This document shows positions 44,256 through 53,551 of a DNA stretch of 64,000 bases, piece by piece. The position numbers and the translations under genes are program-made. The stretch comes from Psychrobacter sp. 4Bb. GTDB taxonomy: Bacteria > Pseudomonadota > Gammaproteobacteria > Pseudomonadales > Moraxellaceae. The notes beneath the pieces are model-generated. The model was given only the letters and a program-made list of their open reading frames with translations. It did not search any database and was not told where the DNA came from. Position 1 is the first letter of the stretch, and each line of letters opens with the position of its first letter. The stretch covers positions 29,536 to 93,535 of the forward strand of contig NZ_PJAS01000053.1 in NCBI RefSeq assembly GCF_002836735.1, read 5' to 3'.

Positions 44256-44915
44256 ATGCAATTGATTCCTGCTCCTGCTGGCGTGCTCGAGGTTGACGCA
44301 CTGTGGCAAAATGACAATCCTAATGACCCAAATACAGACACGGTGGCGCTGCTGTGCCATCCCAATCCGTTGTTTGATGGTACGATGAATAACAAAGTGG
44401 TCACCACCATGTATCGCTTTGCCCGTGATAATGGTATGCATGTGGTGCGCTTTAACTTTCGCGGTGTTGGCCAATCGACAGGCGAGCATGATTATGCGGA
44501 AGGTGAAGTGGTCGATGCAATGACCGTGCTACAATGGATTGCTGAACAAACCAATGCTCGAAAGCTATGGCTGGGTGGTTTTTCTTTTGGTGGCTATGTC
44601 ACGGCACGCGTGGCTGAGCAAGTGCTTGAAGCCGCACATATATGGGGATTGGGTGACTTTGAAGTGACGAAAATCGCCCTTATCGCACCATCAGTCGAAA
44701 AAAATGACAGTACTGATATTAGTTTGCCTGCGGATAGAACTTTTGAGATTTATGGTAATGCGGATGAGGTGATTGACCCTGACAATATGCAGGCATTTGC
44801 AGACCGATTAGGCATTGAAGTCAGCGTGGTTGATGGCGCGGGTCATTTCTTCCATGGTCGCTTATCAGAGCTCAAAGGATTACTAGACAAGCATAGCTTT
44901 GGGCAGGACAGCTAA
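44256..44915 (+). CDS. Alpha/beta hydrolase (small serine hydrolase, YpuI/DUF-type)
   Basis: 219-aa cytoplasmic alpha/beta hydrolase. The N-terminal C-H-P-N-P-L-F-D-G-T-M-N-N-K-V-V and F-N-F-R-G-V-G-Q-S-T-G are typical of this conserved family. The nucleophile elbow is G-G-F-S-F-G-G, the acid is in G-N-A-D-E-V-I-D, and the His in G-A-G-H-F-F-H-G. Substrate unknown. It shows no signal peptide. Confidence 0.85.
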   Translation: MQLIPAPAGVLEVDALWQNDNPNDPNTDTVALLCHPNPLFDGTMNNKVVTTMYRFARDNGMHVVRFNFRGVGQSTGEHDYAEGEVVDAMTVLQWIAEQTNARKLWLGGFSFGGYVTARVAEQVLEAAHIWGLGDFEVTKIALIAPSVEKNDSTDISLPADRTFEIYGNADEVIDPDNMQAFADRLGIEVSVVDGAGHFFHGRLSELKGLLDKHSFGQDS

Positions 44916-45036
44916 TTTATTTGTTACCTAGCCCATCTTAATAGCTTCTGCTTTGATATGGTTTAGCATGGCTTGCTTGGCAGCACCAGTACCGTGCTAA
45001 ATTATCCTACTATTTTGATATTTATTTAATCCAACG

Positions 45037-46149
45037 ATGAGTCGTATTATGAGTTTATCTCCATTGCAACGTTACGAGAAAGCCGTCAGTACAGATGAGT
45101 TTACTCGGGATGAGCAGCAATTTCAGGCCATGAGCTATCTTGATGAGATATACCATCAGCTCATCAATAGTGCACCGCAAAAGAAAGGTTTTTTTGGCTT
45201 TTTGAAATCCAAGCCAGTCGCGCCAACAGGTCTTTATATGTGGGGCGGTGTTGGCCGCGGCAAAACGTGGATGATGGATATGTTTTATGACTCGTTGACT
45301 ATTGAGCGCAAGATGCGTCTGCATTTCCATCATTTTATGCAGCGTGTCCATAGAGAGCTTAACAAACTACAAGGTGAGAGTGATCCGTTAGAGAAAGTCG
45401 CTGATATTATTTATAAAGAAGCGGTTATCATCTGTTTTGATGAGTTTTTTGTTTCTAACGTCTCTGATGCTATGATATTGGGCGATTTGTTCACTATGCT
45501 GTTCAATCGCGGTATAACTTTGGTTGCTACCTCAAACATTGAGCCAGCTGGATTGTATAAAGATGGCTTACATCGTGACCGTTTTATGCCTGCCATTGCG
45601 GAAGTTGAGCGTCATACCACGGTAATGAATATCGACTCGGGAATTGATTATCGTCTGCGCGTATTACAGCAAGCTGAGCTATACGAAGCGCCGCTTACTA
45701 AGGCAAACTACCATTGGTTAGCCAACCGTTTTGCGAGCTTGTCGAATAATCAGAAAATCAGTAAAGAGCCCATTACTATCAATGGACGAGAAGTAAAAAT
45801 CAACGCTTGTACCGAAGATATCTTATTCTGTGACTTCCGTCATCTCTGTATGGCGCCGCGATCAGCCGCTGATTTTATTGAGCTTGCCAAACGATTTAGC
45901 ACCGTTTTAGTTGACTCCGTGCCAGCGTTAGATGACGACTTGCGTGATCCAACGCGCCGTTTCATTTATCTCGTCGATGAGTTTTATGATCGCCGTGTAA
46001 AATTATTGGTACGGGCAGAGCAGCCGATTCTAGACTTGTACCAAGGAGAGAAGTTGGCGTTTGAGATTGAACGTACTCGTTCACGCCTGCTTGAGATGCA
46101 GTCAGAGGACTATCTACGCATGGACCACCGAGTCGAAGATGTTGCGTAG
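45037..46149 (+). CDS. zapE: Cell division ATPase ZapE (AFG1-like)
   Basis: P-loop ATPase that associates with the Z-ring in E. coli and is related to mitochondrial AFG1/LACE1. Walker A W-G-G-V-G-R-G-K-T-W near residue 68, M-R-L-H-F-H-H-F-M, Walker B I-I-C-F-D-E-F-F-V near 130, and sensor A-T-S-N-I-E-P. C-terminal F-I-Y-L-V-D-E-F-Y-D is characteristic. 370 aa, normal length. A second in-frame ATG at 45049 (M-S-L-S-P-L-Q-R-Y) is an equally good start; no clear ribosome site supports either. Confidence 0.9.
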   Translation: MSRIMSLSPLQRYEKAVSTDEFTRDEQQFQAMSYLDEIYHQLINSAPQKKGFFGFLKSKPVAPTGLYMWGGVGRGKTWMMDMFYDSLTIERKMRLHFHHFMQRVHRELNKLQGESDPLEKVADIIYKEAVIICFDEFFVSNVSDAMILGDLFTMLFNRGITLVATSNIEPAGLYKDGLHRDRFMPAIAEVERHTTVMNIDSGIDYRLRVLQQAELYEAPLTKANYHWLANRFASLSNNQKISKEPITINGREVKINACTEDILFCDFRHLCMAPRSAADFIELAKRFSTVLVDSVPALDDDLRDPTRRFIYLVDEFYDRRVKLLVRAEQPILDLYQGEKLAFEIERTRSRLLEMQSEDYLRMDHRVEDVA

Positions 46150-46267
46150 TTTATCGCTGAATTGAGACTGCCTATGTGTAGCTCTCAATTGCTCTATAGC
46201 TGTTAAAAAATAAGAAAATGATATTATTAATAAGTAGTGATAGATAATAATAAAGAAGGATAAAACA

Positions 46268-46936
46268 ATGACTACAACTGACAATGTTGATAATGAAAGC
46301 CAAGAAATAGAAGACAAAAAACTGTCTGTGAAGAACGTAGCAGCGAATGATATCTCATCTACCAGTGACGAGCTGATAGGTTGGATCAATTCAAGACGCA
46401 GTATGGGCAATCTAGATGAGCCAGCACCGACGCGGGCGCAGATTGAATCTGCCATTGAGTGTGCGGCAACTGCGCCAGATCATAAAAAATTGCGTCCTTG
46501 GCGCTTCATCGTGACGCAAGGTGAAGCGCGCCACGAGTTAGGCCGTGCCTTGCTCGAAGCAGCCCAAGCAAAAGCGCTACAAGATGGCGAAACGCTGTCT
46601 GAAAAAACCGTCACTAAAACTCAAAATATGCCGCTGCGAGCGCCGCTGATCATAACGGCTGTGACTCAAATGCAAGAACACAAAAAAGTGCCACCTTTTG
46701 AGCAAATGCTAAGTGCAGGTGCTGCTGTACAAAATCTAATCTTGGCATTAAAAGCTCAAGGGTTTAGTACCGTTTGGCGCACTGGGCTGCTGTGTAATGA
46801 GCCTGCAGTAAAAGCGTATTTCGGAGTGGGTGCAGATGATTATGTGACCGCTTTTGTTTATACTGGCACAAGTCCCAAGGATGAGTCCAAACGCAAACCT
46901 ATCGATATCGAACCGCTAGTTCGCTTCGAGTCGTAA
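46268..46936 (+). CDS. Nitroreductase family protein (YdjA-like)
   Basis: FMN-dependent nitroreductase-fold oxidoreductase, 222 aa. After a polar 35-residue extension come the family elements I-N-S-R-R-S, A-A-T-A-P-D-H-K-K-L-R-P-W-R-F-I-V (FMN phosphate contacts), M-L-S-A-G-A-A-V-Q-N-L-I-L-A-L and G-x-S-T-V-W-R-T-G. The compact form with A-P-D-H resembles YdjA, a minimal family member. Physiological substrate not predictable. Ribosome site agaagga. Confidence 0.85.
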   Translation: MTTTDNVDNESQEIEDKKLSVKNVAANDISSTSDELIGWINSRRSMGNLDEPAPTRAQIESAIECAATAPDHKKLRPWRFIVTQGEARHELGRALLEAAQAKALQDGETLSEKTVTKTQNMPLRAPLIITAVTQMQEHKKVPPFEQMLSAGAAVQNLILALKAQGFSTVWRTGLLCNEPAVKAYFGVGADDYVTAFVYTGTSPKDESKRKPIDIEPLVRFES

Positions 46937-47062
46937 TGTAGCTCAGTGCTGTCTATTAATAAGATTATAATTGCACAAAGTTATAATTCAAAGATAATAA
47001 GGCCAGTCGCTGAGCACGATAGATTCTATTGATAATACGTCAGTCAACACGGATAAAAGAAC

Positions 47063-48355
47063 ATGACAAGCCCTAACAATAGTAATAAAAACAATACCAG
47101 TGCTAATAATGAGACGGACAAAGAGTCGTCTGAAAAGCAGAATGGTATGCTTGCAGGTATTCTTGAGCGAGCAACCAAGTCAGGTCTTGGCCGTAAAAAG
47201 TCAAACCCTAGTCCTGTTGGATCAGCTGTGGCAAAGGATATGGCAGACATTCATAGCAATCCTACCAAGCTGCGCTTGGCGTTTTTAGGTGGTGGTAGCT
47301 TTGGTACGGCAATGGCAAATTTAGCCGCACGTAATGGCTGTGATACCACGCTATGGGTACGTAACAAACGTACGGTAAAAGCAATGGCGAAAACACAGAC
47401 CAATAAAAAGTATCTCCCAGGCTATAAGCTTGATGATCGACTGAAATACAGCCATGATTTGGCGGCAAGTGTCAAAGATAAAGACATTATTTTTATTGCT
47501 GTGCCAGGTTTAGCCTTTCGTGAAACGCTAAAAAACATCGCGCCTTTTATCAGTGGTCAGTCCATTGTATCGTTGACTAAAGGTATGGAAAAAGACACCT
47601 TTGCGATGATGAGTGATATCATCAAAGAGGTGCTGCCAGAAGTAAATTTTGGCGTCATGTCAGGGCCGAACCTCGCTATCGAAATCATGAAAAACATGCC
47701 GTCTGCTACGGTTATCGCAAGTGAGTCGGAGCCATTGCGTCATGCCGTGCAAGCAGCGTTACACAGTGCCTTCTTTAGAGTATTTGCTAGTGATGATATA
47801 CGCGGCGTCGAGCTTGGCGGCGCGCTAAAAAACATCTACGCAATTGCCATGGGTATGGCGGCAGCTTATGAAGTAGGTGAAAATACTAAAGCGATGATTC
47901 TTACTCGTGCTTTGGCAGAAATGAGTCGTTTTGGTGTTGAAGAAGGCGCCAATCCGCTCACTTTCTTGGGCTTATCTGGCGTAGGCGATTTATATGCTAC
48001 TTGTAGCTCAGAGCTAAGCCGTAACTATCGTATCGGTAATATGCTTGGTCGCGGTATGAGTATTGATGCCGCAGTCAAAAAGCTTGGCCAAACTGCTGAA
48101 GGGGTAAATACTATTCAGCAAGTTCATGAAAAAGCGACCAAAGCGGGTATCTATATGCCAATTACCCATGCGCTCTATGCAGTCATTTATGAAGACAAGG
48201 CCGCTCTAGGCGTTGCGCTACATCTAATGGAAGCAGGATTCCGTAGCGATGTTGAGTTTGTCATGGCGCATGATCATAGCAATGCAGCACTTACGGCTCA
48301 TATGAAAACCTCTAATAGCAATACTAAAAGCAAAGACAGCGATGCTGATAAGTAA
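47063..48355 (+). CDS. gpsA: Glycerol-3-phosphate dehydrogenase [NAD(P)+] with disordered tails
   Basis: Reduces dihydroxyacetone phosphate to sn-glycerol-3-phosphate for phospholipid synthesis. Rossmann motif F-L-G-G-G-S-F-G-T-A-M-A at about residue 74, S-L-T-K-G-M-E near 170, V-M-S-G-P-N-L-A near 196, and catalytic Lys in L-G-G-A-L-K-N-I-Y-A-I-A near 255. At 430 aa it exceeds the usual 330-340. The first 70 residues are Asn/Ser/Lys-rich and the last 25 Ser/Asn/Lys/Asp-rich, both likely disordered. sixA follows after 57 bp. Confidence 0.93.
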   Translation: MTSPNNSNKNNTSANNETDKESSEKQNGMLAGILERATKSGLGRKKSNPSPVGSAVAKDMADIHSNPTKLRLAFLGGGSFGTAMANLAARNGCDTTLWVRNKRTVKAMAKTQTNKKYLPGYKLDDRLKYSHDLAASVKDKDIIFIAVPGLAFRETLKNIAPFISGQSIVSLTKGMEKDTFAMMSDIIKEVLPEVNFGVMSGPNLAIEIMKNMPSATVIASESEPLRHAVQAALHSAFFRVFASDDIRGVELGGALKNIYAIAMGMAAAYEVGENTKAMILTRALAEMSRFGVEEGANPLTFLGLSGVGDLYATCSSELSRNYRIGNMLGRGMSIDAAVKKLGQTAEGVNTIQQVHEKATKAGIYMPITHALYAVIYEDKAALGVALHLMEAGFRSDVEFVMAHDHSNAALTAHMKTSNSNTKSKDSDADK

Positions 48356-48412
48356 GACACATCATTAAAAATCAGTATCAAGAGAGTCGAACTTAGCGCT
48401 CCAAGGAAGGTT

Positions 48413-48871
48413 ATGAAAATTATATTAGTACGTCATGGTCAAGCAGAAGACGAAACACGTCCAGATAGCGCGCGTCAGCTGACGGACTTTGGTCAGCAGC
48501 AGGCAGCACAAACGGCAGAATATGTGACCACTCACTATAGCCCAGATCGTTTTGTGGTCAGCCCTTATACGAGAGCACAGCAAACTTTATTTGCGTTCCA
48601 ATCGCGAGCACCGCAAGTAGCCTCATCTGTGCAGGACAATATCACGCCCTCGGATGATGCGCGCCAAGCTTTGATAGATATTGCCAATATTGAAGCTGAG
48701 TGTTTGGTCGTTGTTTGTCATATGTCTATCGTCGCTTATATCGCGGGATTGCTGACAGGCGATTATCCAGAGTCGTTCTCTCTAGCGGAAGCCAGAGTGT
48801 TTGATATGGAATTTGTGATGACTGGCATGGCAACGGAAGTTGATCGTTTTGTTCCTGATCAGCCTTATTAG
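48413..48871 (+). CDS. sixA: Phosphohistidine phosphatase SixA
   Basis: Histidine-phosphatase (phosphoglycerate-mutase fold) protein of 152 aa. N-terminal L-V-R-H-G-Q-A-E gives the catalytic RHG motif. S-P-Y-T-R-A-Q-Q-T supplies the second Arg and V-C-H-M-S-I-V the second His. In E. coli SixA dephosphorylates PtsO (NPr) and was reported to act on ArcB. Strong aaggaagg site. It sits between gpsA and gspL. Confidence 0.88.
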   Translation: MKIILVRHGQAEDETRPDSARQLTDFGQQQAAQTAEYVTTHYSPDRFVVSPYTRAQQTLFAFQSRAPQVASSVQDNITPSDDARQALIDIANIEAECLVVVCHMSIVAYIAGLLTGDYPESFSLAEARVFDMEFVMTGMATEVDRFVPDQPY

Positions 48872-49060
48872 ACTAGATTTCTAATATTTTGTTTATATGT
48901 AACTTGCTAGAGCAGAATTGATTAGATATGACGGATTTGAAGTGGTATTTGCGAGAAGCATGCCAGTTATTAATCATATAAAGTCATCCAATGCTTTCAA
49001 AAACCGCATCAATCCTTAACGATATTTTGATAACTGCAGCAATAATTGAGGACACGTTTA

Positions 49061-50332
49061 GTGTTACATGTTTGGTTACGAGCGCAGCATAGCCCGCTAG
49101 CTGTCTGGCACGAAGATGTACAGCAATGGCAAATGGTTGATGGTTGGCAACAGCTGCAAACAATCTATGGTAACTATAAGTCCAGCAGCCAAAAGACGCT
49201 TTGTCTATATTTTCCCTCAAGTCATGCATTGCACGTGGACACGGCGCTCAATGCTGCTCAGCTTAAACAGCTGGGTAATAGCGGCAAGCAGTACTTATTT
49301 GAAGAAACGTCATTAACACCTATTGAGCAATTAAACATCCGCCAATTGAGCCATGCTGATACGACGCAACTGTATGCACTGGCACAAAACGACATTGAGT
49401 CCTGGCAACAAAGCGCGCAGCTAGCCGGTATGAATATAGTGGCGTTACTGCCAGATTTTTTATTGTTGCCACCGCCAGAAGAGGACGCAGGTCAGCAAGT
49501 GACTCTTTATCAAGATTCGCAGACTATGCTGCTGCGCCAATCATTGCGTCGAGGTATGGCCGTCAGCTATTTACCACTAATGTTTGAGCGTTTCCCGCAT
49601 TTAAGTGAGGTAATGGTGTTGCCTTCTATTGAGGCAGCTATTGACGTATCGCTTGACTCGCTAGATTCCTCATCGACGCTAGAGTTAGCGGCGCAAACTA
49701 AAGCGTTGATCGCTGATCATCAGCTGCTACTGACGACCCTGCCTACAGTACCTAAGCCAATTGACAGTCCTGAACGTCACGCGCTTAATTTCTTTATGAA
49801 ATCTACTGACTCACAACTATCACCATATTTGCGAGTGGCTATGATGGTTGCGTTATCAGCGTTAGTGCTGCAAATGGCAACCGATGGTGTGCAGTGGTAT
49901 AAGTATAATGAAGCGACCGCCGCAACCAAGACTGCAATTGCGGCACAGTATCAGTCTTGGTTCGCCGATGAGCCACTGAGTACGCGCACCAAACTGCAAG
50001 TACAGCTGCAACCAAAACTGCGTAGCGATAGCCAAGCGCCTGCATCACATATGGCCGCACTGTCACGCATATCACCATTGATTAAACAGTCATCATTGCA
50101 TGCACAATCATTAGTAATGCAACCATCGGCGCTCAGTTTTACCTTGATTGCTCCAGATCGCGGTAGCCTTGATAAATTTACGAGCACACTGGTAGCACAA
50201 GGCTTAAATGCCAAACTTGCGCAAGTGAATAGTAATGAGCAAGGTCAGTTTAGTGGTCAAGTCACTGTCAACGTAGTAGAAAATAATATTGTAGAAAGCA
50301 GCGACATGGCAAATAATGCGGCAGCGTCGTAA
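49061..50332 (+). CDS. gspL: Type II secretion system protein GspL
   Basis: Inner-membrane platform subunit linking the GspE ATPase to the secretion machine. The N-terminal 230 residues are an actin-like cytoplasmic domain (L-F-E-E-x-x-L-T-P-I-E-Q-L near 85 is typical). One membrane helix is at about 260-276 and a ferredoxin-like periplasmic domain follows. I chose the GTG at 49061, with gagga 9 bases upstream, giving 423 aa; the frame also allows a TTG at 49046. gspM follows after 32 bp. The rest of the gsp genes are not in the window. Confidence 0.85.
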   Translation: MLHVWLRAQHSPLAVWHEDVQQWQMVDGWQQLQTIYGNYKSSSQKTLCLYFPSSHALHVDTALNAAQLKQLGNSGKQYLFEETSLTPIEQLNIRQLSHADTTQLYALAQNDIESWQQSAQLAGMNIVALLPDFLLLPPPEEDAGQQVTLYQDSQTMLLRQSLRRGMAVSYLPLMFERFPHLSEVMVLPSIEAAIDVSLDSLDSSSTLELAAQTKALIADHQLLLTTLPTVPKPIDSPERHALNFFMKSTDSQLSPYLRVAMMVALSALVLQMATDGVQWYKYNEATAATKTAIAAQYQSWFADEPLSTRTKLQVQLQPKLRSDSQAPASHMAALSRISPLIKQSSLHAQSLVMQPSALSFTLIAPDRGSLDKFTSTLVAQGLNAKLAQVNSNEQGQFSGQVTVNVVENNIVESSDMANNAAAS

Positions 50333-50364
50333 CTCATCAAGGTATTGGTAATAAAGGTCAAAAC

Positions 50365-50934
50365 ATGAAACGATTACAACGCCGTACCAAACGTAATGCA
50401 GCTATTTCTGCAACCAGTACTAAGGCTCAGGTATTCTCAGAGCGTATGAACAATTATCAAAATGTACTAATGACGCGCTGGCAAACATTGCCTCCCCGTG
50501 ATCAGCTAGCATTAGCTATATTGTCTATATTTTTACTGTTGTTTATTGGCGGCTATGGTGGCTATAGCGTTCATCAAGCAGCGAGCGATAGTAAGAGTGA
50601 CTATCAGGAGCAAGTGGCAGATTATTTTTGGTTGCGTGCTCAAGCAGGTAACATTGATAGTAATGCATTGAATACTAGGAATAACGCTACTGGAGAGGCT
50701 GATATGCCATCCACTAGTCGTATCAATGCGCTGCTCAATAACTCAGGTATAGCAGGTGCTCAGGTGGTTGCGACTGGCGATGCAGTGCAATTGAGCTTTA
50801 CGCATCCTAGTCAAGCGGTCGTCAGCACTGCACTGGGTAAGCTTGAACAGCAAGGTTGGCAATTTACACAGCTATCTATGCAGCAAGATCTGACCAATAA
50901 AGCTATTCAGGTACAAGCAACGGTCACTTCATAA
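50365..50934 (+). CDS. gspM: Type II secretion system protein GspM
   Basis: Bitopic inner-membrane protein of 189 aa. A basic N-terminus, then W-Q-T-L-P-P-R-D-Q-L-A-L-A-I leading into one helix (about 48-66), and a periplasmic domain with a circularly permuted ferredoxin-like pattern. It partners GspL, whose gene lies directly upstream in the same order as in other gsp loci. It shows low sequence conservation, as is normal for GspM; context carries the identification. Confidence 0.82.
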   Translation: MKRLQRRTKRNAAISATSTKAQVFSERMNNYQNVLMTRWQTLPPRDQLALAILSIFLLLFIGGYGGYSVHQAASDSKSDYQEQVADYFWLRAQAGNIDSNALNTRNNATGEADMPSTSRINALLNNSGIAGAQVVATGDAVQLSFTHPSQAVVSTALGKLEQQGWQFTQLSMQQDLTNKAIQVQATVTS

Positions 50935-51124
50935 AACGCGTCAGACTGTGATAGAAATTTTAGATACTTATAATACTGTGTGTCTAGTACTCGACACTCA
51001 ATCCTCGACAGCAAAATAATGCTTTATCGTTGGTATCATTGAAAAGCCATTTATCTGGCTCCATTAAATAGTTAATCATATGACTATTGAACAAAAATAT
51101 TACCAGTAAGGAAAACCTCACATA

Positions 51125-51538
51125 ATGCGGGACAGTATGAGCAACGATAAGCGCCGTTCGTTAATTACTTATAACCATATCACTTATTTCTTATATGTGA
51201 TCAGCTACTTTACTGCGGGTTTACTGTGGATTGTGCCGATTGTCATGAACTATGCTAAGCGCCATGATGCTAGTGGGTCATGGTTGGCCACGCATTTTGA
51301 CTGGCAAATCAAGACCTTTTGGTACAGTATCGTTTGGTTCGTCATTGGCATTATTTTGATTACCTTTGCATTAGGCGGCTTTGGCGTTAGCGTATTGGCG
51401 GATAGTGGCAATATCGCTATTGGCTCAATATTATTGGCTGGGCTTGGTTTGCTGATTATGACCTTTACCTTTATCTGGCATTTATATCGCATTATACGTG
51501 GTTGGATTGCGTTGACTGATGGACGTCCAGTACCGTAG
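51125..51538 (+). CDS. DUF4870-like small membrane protein
   Basis: 137-aa protein with three predicted helices (about 20-42, 67-98 and 98-122). The pattern, in which N-x-x-x-x-F-L-Y-V-I-S-Y-F-T-A-G-L-L-W-I-V-P-I is followed by G-S-W-L-A-T-H-F-D-W-Q-I-K-T-F-W-Y, resembles the DUF4870/YbaN-like small membrane family. Function unknown. aaggaa lies 12 bases before the ATG at 51125; a second ATG is 12 bases further in. Confidence 0.72.
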   Translation: MRDSMSNDKRRSLITYNHITYFLYVISYFTAGLLWIVPIVMNYAKRHDASGSWLATHFDWQIKTFWYSIVWFVIGIILITFALGGFGVSVLADSGNIAIGSILLAGLGLLIMTFTFIWHLYRIIRGWIALTDGRPVP

Positions 51539-51657
51539 ATGTTTAAGAGTACCTTTGTGCTATGTCTTTAGCTTAGAAAACGACAATTCATCGTTATTTA
51601 GTAGAGATTCATCAGTATTGGTTACTGCTTAAATGTAGAAATTTAGCGACTGAAACT

Positions 51658-51687
51658 TTGCTCTTATTTCTGTTAAGCTGATATAAT
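51658..51687 (+). promoter_or_regulatory. Predicted sigma-70 promoter of pyrD
   Basis: -35 ttgctc (51658-51663), 18-bp spacer, perfect -10 tataat (51682-51687), 65 bp before the pyrD ATG. The transcript would start near 51694. Confidence 0.6.
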
Positions 51688-51752
51688 CGCTGCGCCCGAT
51701 TTCATTCGCATTTTTTATTCACTATTTCTTCCAAGCAGGGTCTGCCATCACT

Positions 51753-52787
51753 ATGTCTTATGCCTTACTTCGTCCTTTTTTGTTTAATATGGATCCCGAA
51801 CACGCCCATGAGATGACGCTATCTTTATTGGATAAAGCGCATAAAGCGCGTGTTTTAGGCTTGGCGTATGGTCAGTCAATGCAACCAACAGACTGTATGG
51901 GTTTGCAGTTTTCTAACCCAGTTGGTCTGGCAGCAGGCATGGACAAAAACGGCGATTACATTGACGCGCTGGCTGAGTTAGGGTTTGGTTTTATAGAAGT
52001 AGGAACCGTCACGCCAAGACCGCAAGTAGGCAACGACAAGCCAAGGCTGTTTAGAATCAAGCAGGCAGACGCGATTATCAATCGTATGGGCTTTAACAAC
52101 GAAGGCGTTGATTATCTAATCAACAATGTCAAACGCTGTAAATATAAAGGCAATATCGGTATCAATATTGGTAAAAATGCCGACACGCCGGTAGAGCAAG
52201 CCGCTGATGATTATGTGTATTGTTTAGAGCGTGTGTATCCGCACGCCTCATACATCACAGTCAACATCTCATCGCCAAACACCAAAAACTTACGTGATTT
52301 GCAAAGTGGTGAAGCACTGACTCAGTTAATGGATACGATTAAAAACCGTCACAGTCAGTTAGCTACTGAATATGGTTTTTATGTCCCATTAGTGCTTAAA
52401 GTTGCTCCAGATTTAGAACCATTACAAGTTGATTATATCTCGCAGCAATTAATAGACTTTGAAATTGATGGTCTGATAGCGACTAATACGACATTGAGCC
52501 GCGTAGGTGTCGAAGACTTGCGTGATGGTGATCAAATGGGTGGCCTATCCGGTCGTCCTGTGAGTCATATTAGTACCCAGATTTTGCAACAATTCTCTGA
52601 TCAGTTAGATGGTAAAGTCGCTTTGATAGGCGTGGGCGGTATCGATAGTGGTGCCAAAGCCGTCAAAAAAATTGAAGCAGGCGCAGACATGGTACAGCTC
52701 TATACGGGGCTTATCTATCGTGGTCCTGGGCTGGTGCAGTCTTGTATTCAGGCAATCGGTGGCTATTACGATGCCATGGAAAGCTAA
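51753..52787 (+). CDS. pyrD: Dihydroorotate dehydrogenase (quinone), class 2
   Basis: Membrane-associated FMN enzyme oxidising dihydroorotate to orotate with quinone, fourth step of pyrimidine synthesis. The N-terminal amphipathic extension ([17 protein letters not shown]) marks class 2. Further motifs are [13 protein letters not shown], the catalytic Ser in [11 protein letters not shown], and the C-terminal I-G-V-G-G-I-D...[11 protein letters not shown]. 344 aa, normal. cvpA follows after 30 bp. Confidence 0.95.
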   Translation: MSYALLRPFLFNMDPEHAHEMTLSLLDKAHKARVLGLAYGQSMQPTDCMGLQFSNPVGLAAGMDKNGDYIDALAELGFGFIEVGTVTPRPQVGNDKPRLFRIKQADAIINRMGFNNEGVDYLINNVKRCKYKGNIGINIGKNADTPVEQAADDYVYCLERVYPHASYITVNISSPNTKNLRDLQSGEALTQLMDTIKNRHSQLATEYGFYVPLVLKVAPDLEPLQVDYISQQLIDFEIDGLIATNTTLSRVGVEDLRDGDQMGGLSGRPVSHISTQILQQFSDQLDGKVALIGVGGIDSGAKAVKKIEAGADMVQLYTGLIYRGPGLVQSCIQAIGGYYDAMES

Positions 52788-52817
52788 TCCAATAAATAAG
52801 GTAATAAGGCGTAAAGC

Positions 52818-53315
52818 ATGAGTGGTTTAGATATTGTGATTGCTATCGTTGTCTTGATTGGCTTATGGCGCGGCTTTCAAGTAGGACTGATTAAAACAGC
52901 AATAGGCTTGGTAGGTTGGTTTATCGCCCTCATCGCTGCTACTAGGCTGGCAGGAGTGGTGTCGCCCCAATTAACGGGTATCGTACAAAACCCTGTACTA
53001 CAGATGGCCATGGCTTTTTTATTGGTAGTGATTGCCATATTGGCAGTCATGCATCTGATGGCGTTTGTATTCTCAGGCGTGCTCAAAACCTTACGTTTGG
53101 GCGTCTTGGACAAAATGGCAGGCGGCGTACTGGGTGCTGCCAAAAACGTACTAATGGTCTTGGTTGTATTGAGCGTCAGTGCGCCATTGCTAGTACAGAT
53201 GCCGCAGTGGCAAACCTCAGTACTAGCGCCTGAGCTGATGCCATATGCACCGATGGGCAAGGCGTTGGTATCGGACGTACTAGGAATGGCTTGGGATCAG
53301 GTCAATCAGTCATAA
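52818..53315 (+). CDS. cvpA: CvpA family membrane protein
   Basis: 165-aa inner-membrane protein with four helices and the D-I-V-I-A-x-x-V-L-I-G-L-W-R-G-F-Q-x-G family motif at the N-terminus. In E. coli CvpA is needed for colicin V production and is encoded upstream of purF; the same order occurs here. Exact biochemical role is unknown. Ribosome site aagg. purF starts 236 bp downstream. Confidence 0.9.
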   Translation: MSGLDIVIAIVVLIGLWRGFQVGLIKTAIGLVGWFIALIAATRLAGVVSPQLTGIVQNPVLQMAMAFLLVVIAILAVMHLMAFVFSGVLKTLRLGVLDKMAGGVLGAAKNVLMVLVVLSVSAPLLVQMPQWQTSVLAPELMPYAPMGKALVSDVLGMAWDQVNQS

Positions 53316-53551
53316 TTGTTTAATTGCCTATTATTTTATATAACTGTCTATTATTTTACTTCTTTTTATACTTCTAAATGTTTGCACGTGTCACTGATAA
53401 TCAAAAATAGATTATCGAAAAATCTCGTTAAGTTTCTTACAATATCATCAGGTTAGCGGCGTGCGACAGTGAATGATTTTAGCAACATACTGTCGTTAAG
53501 TTTGCCGTTATTGTCGTACTAATGTATGAGTCAAAATAGGATATAGCTATT

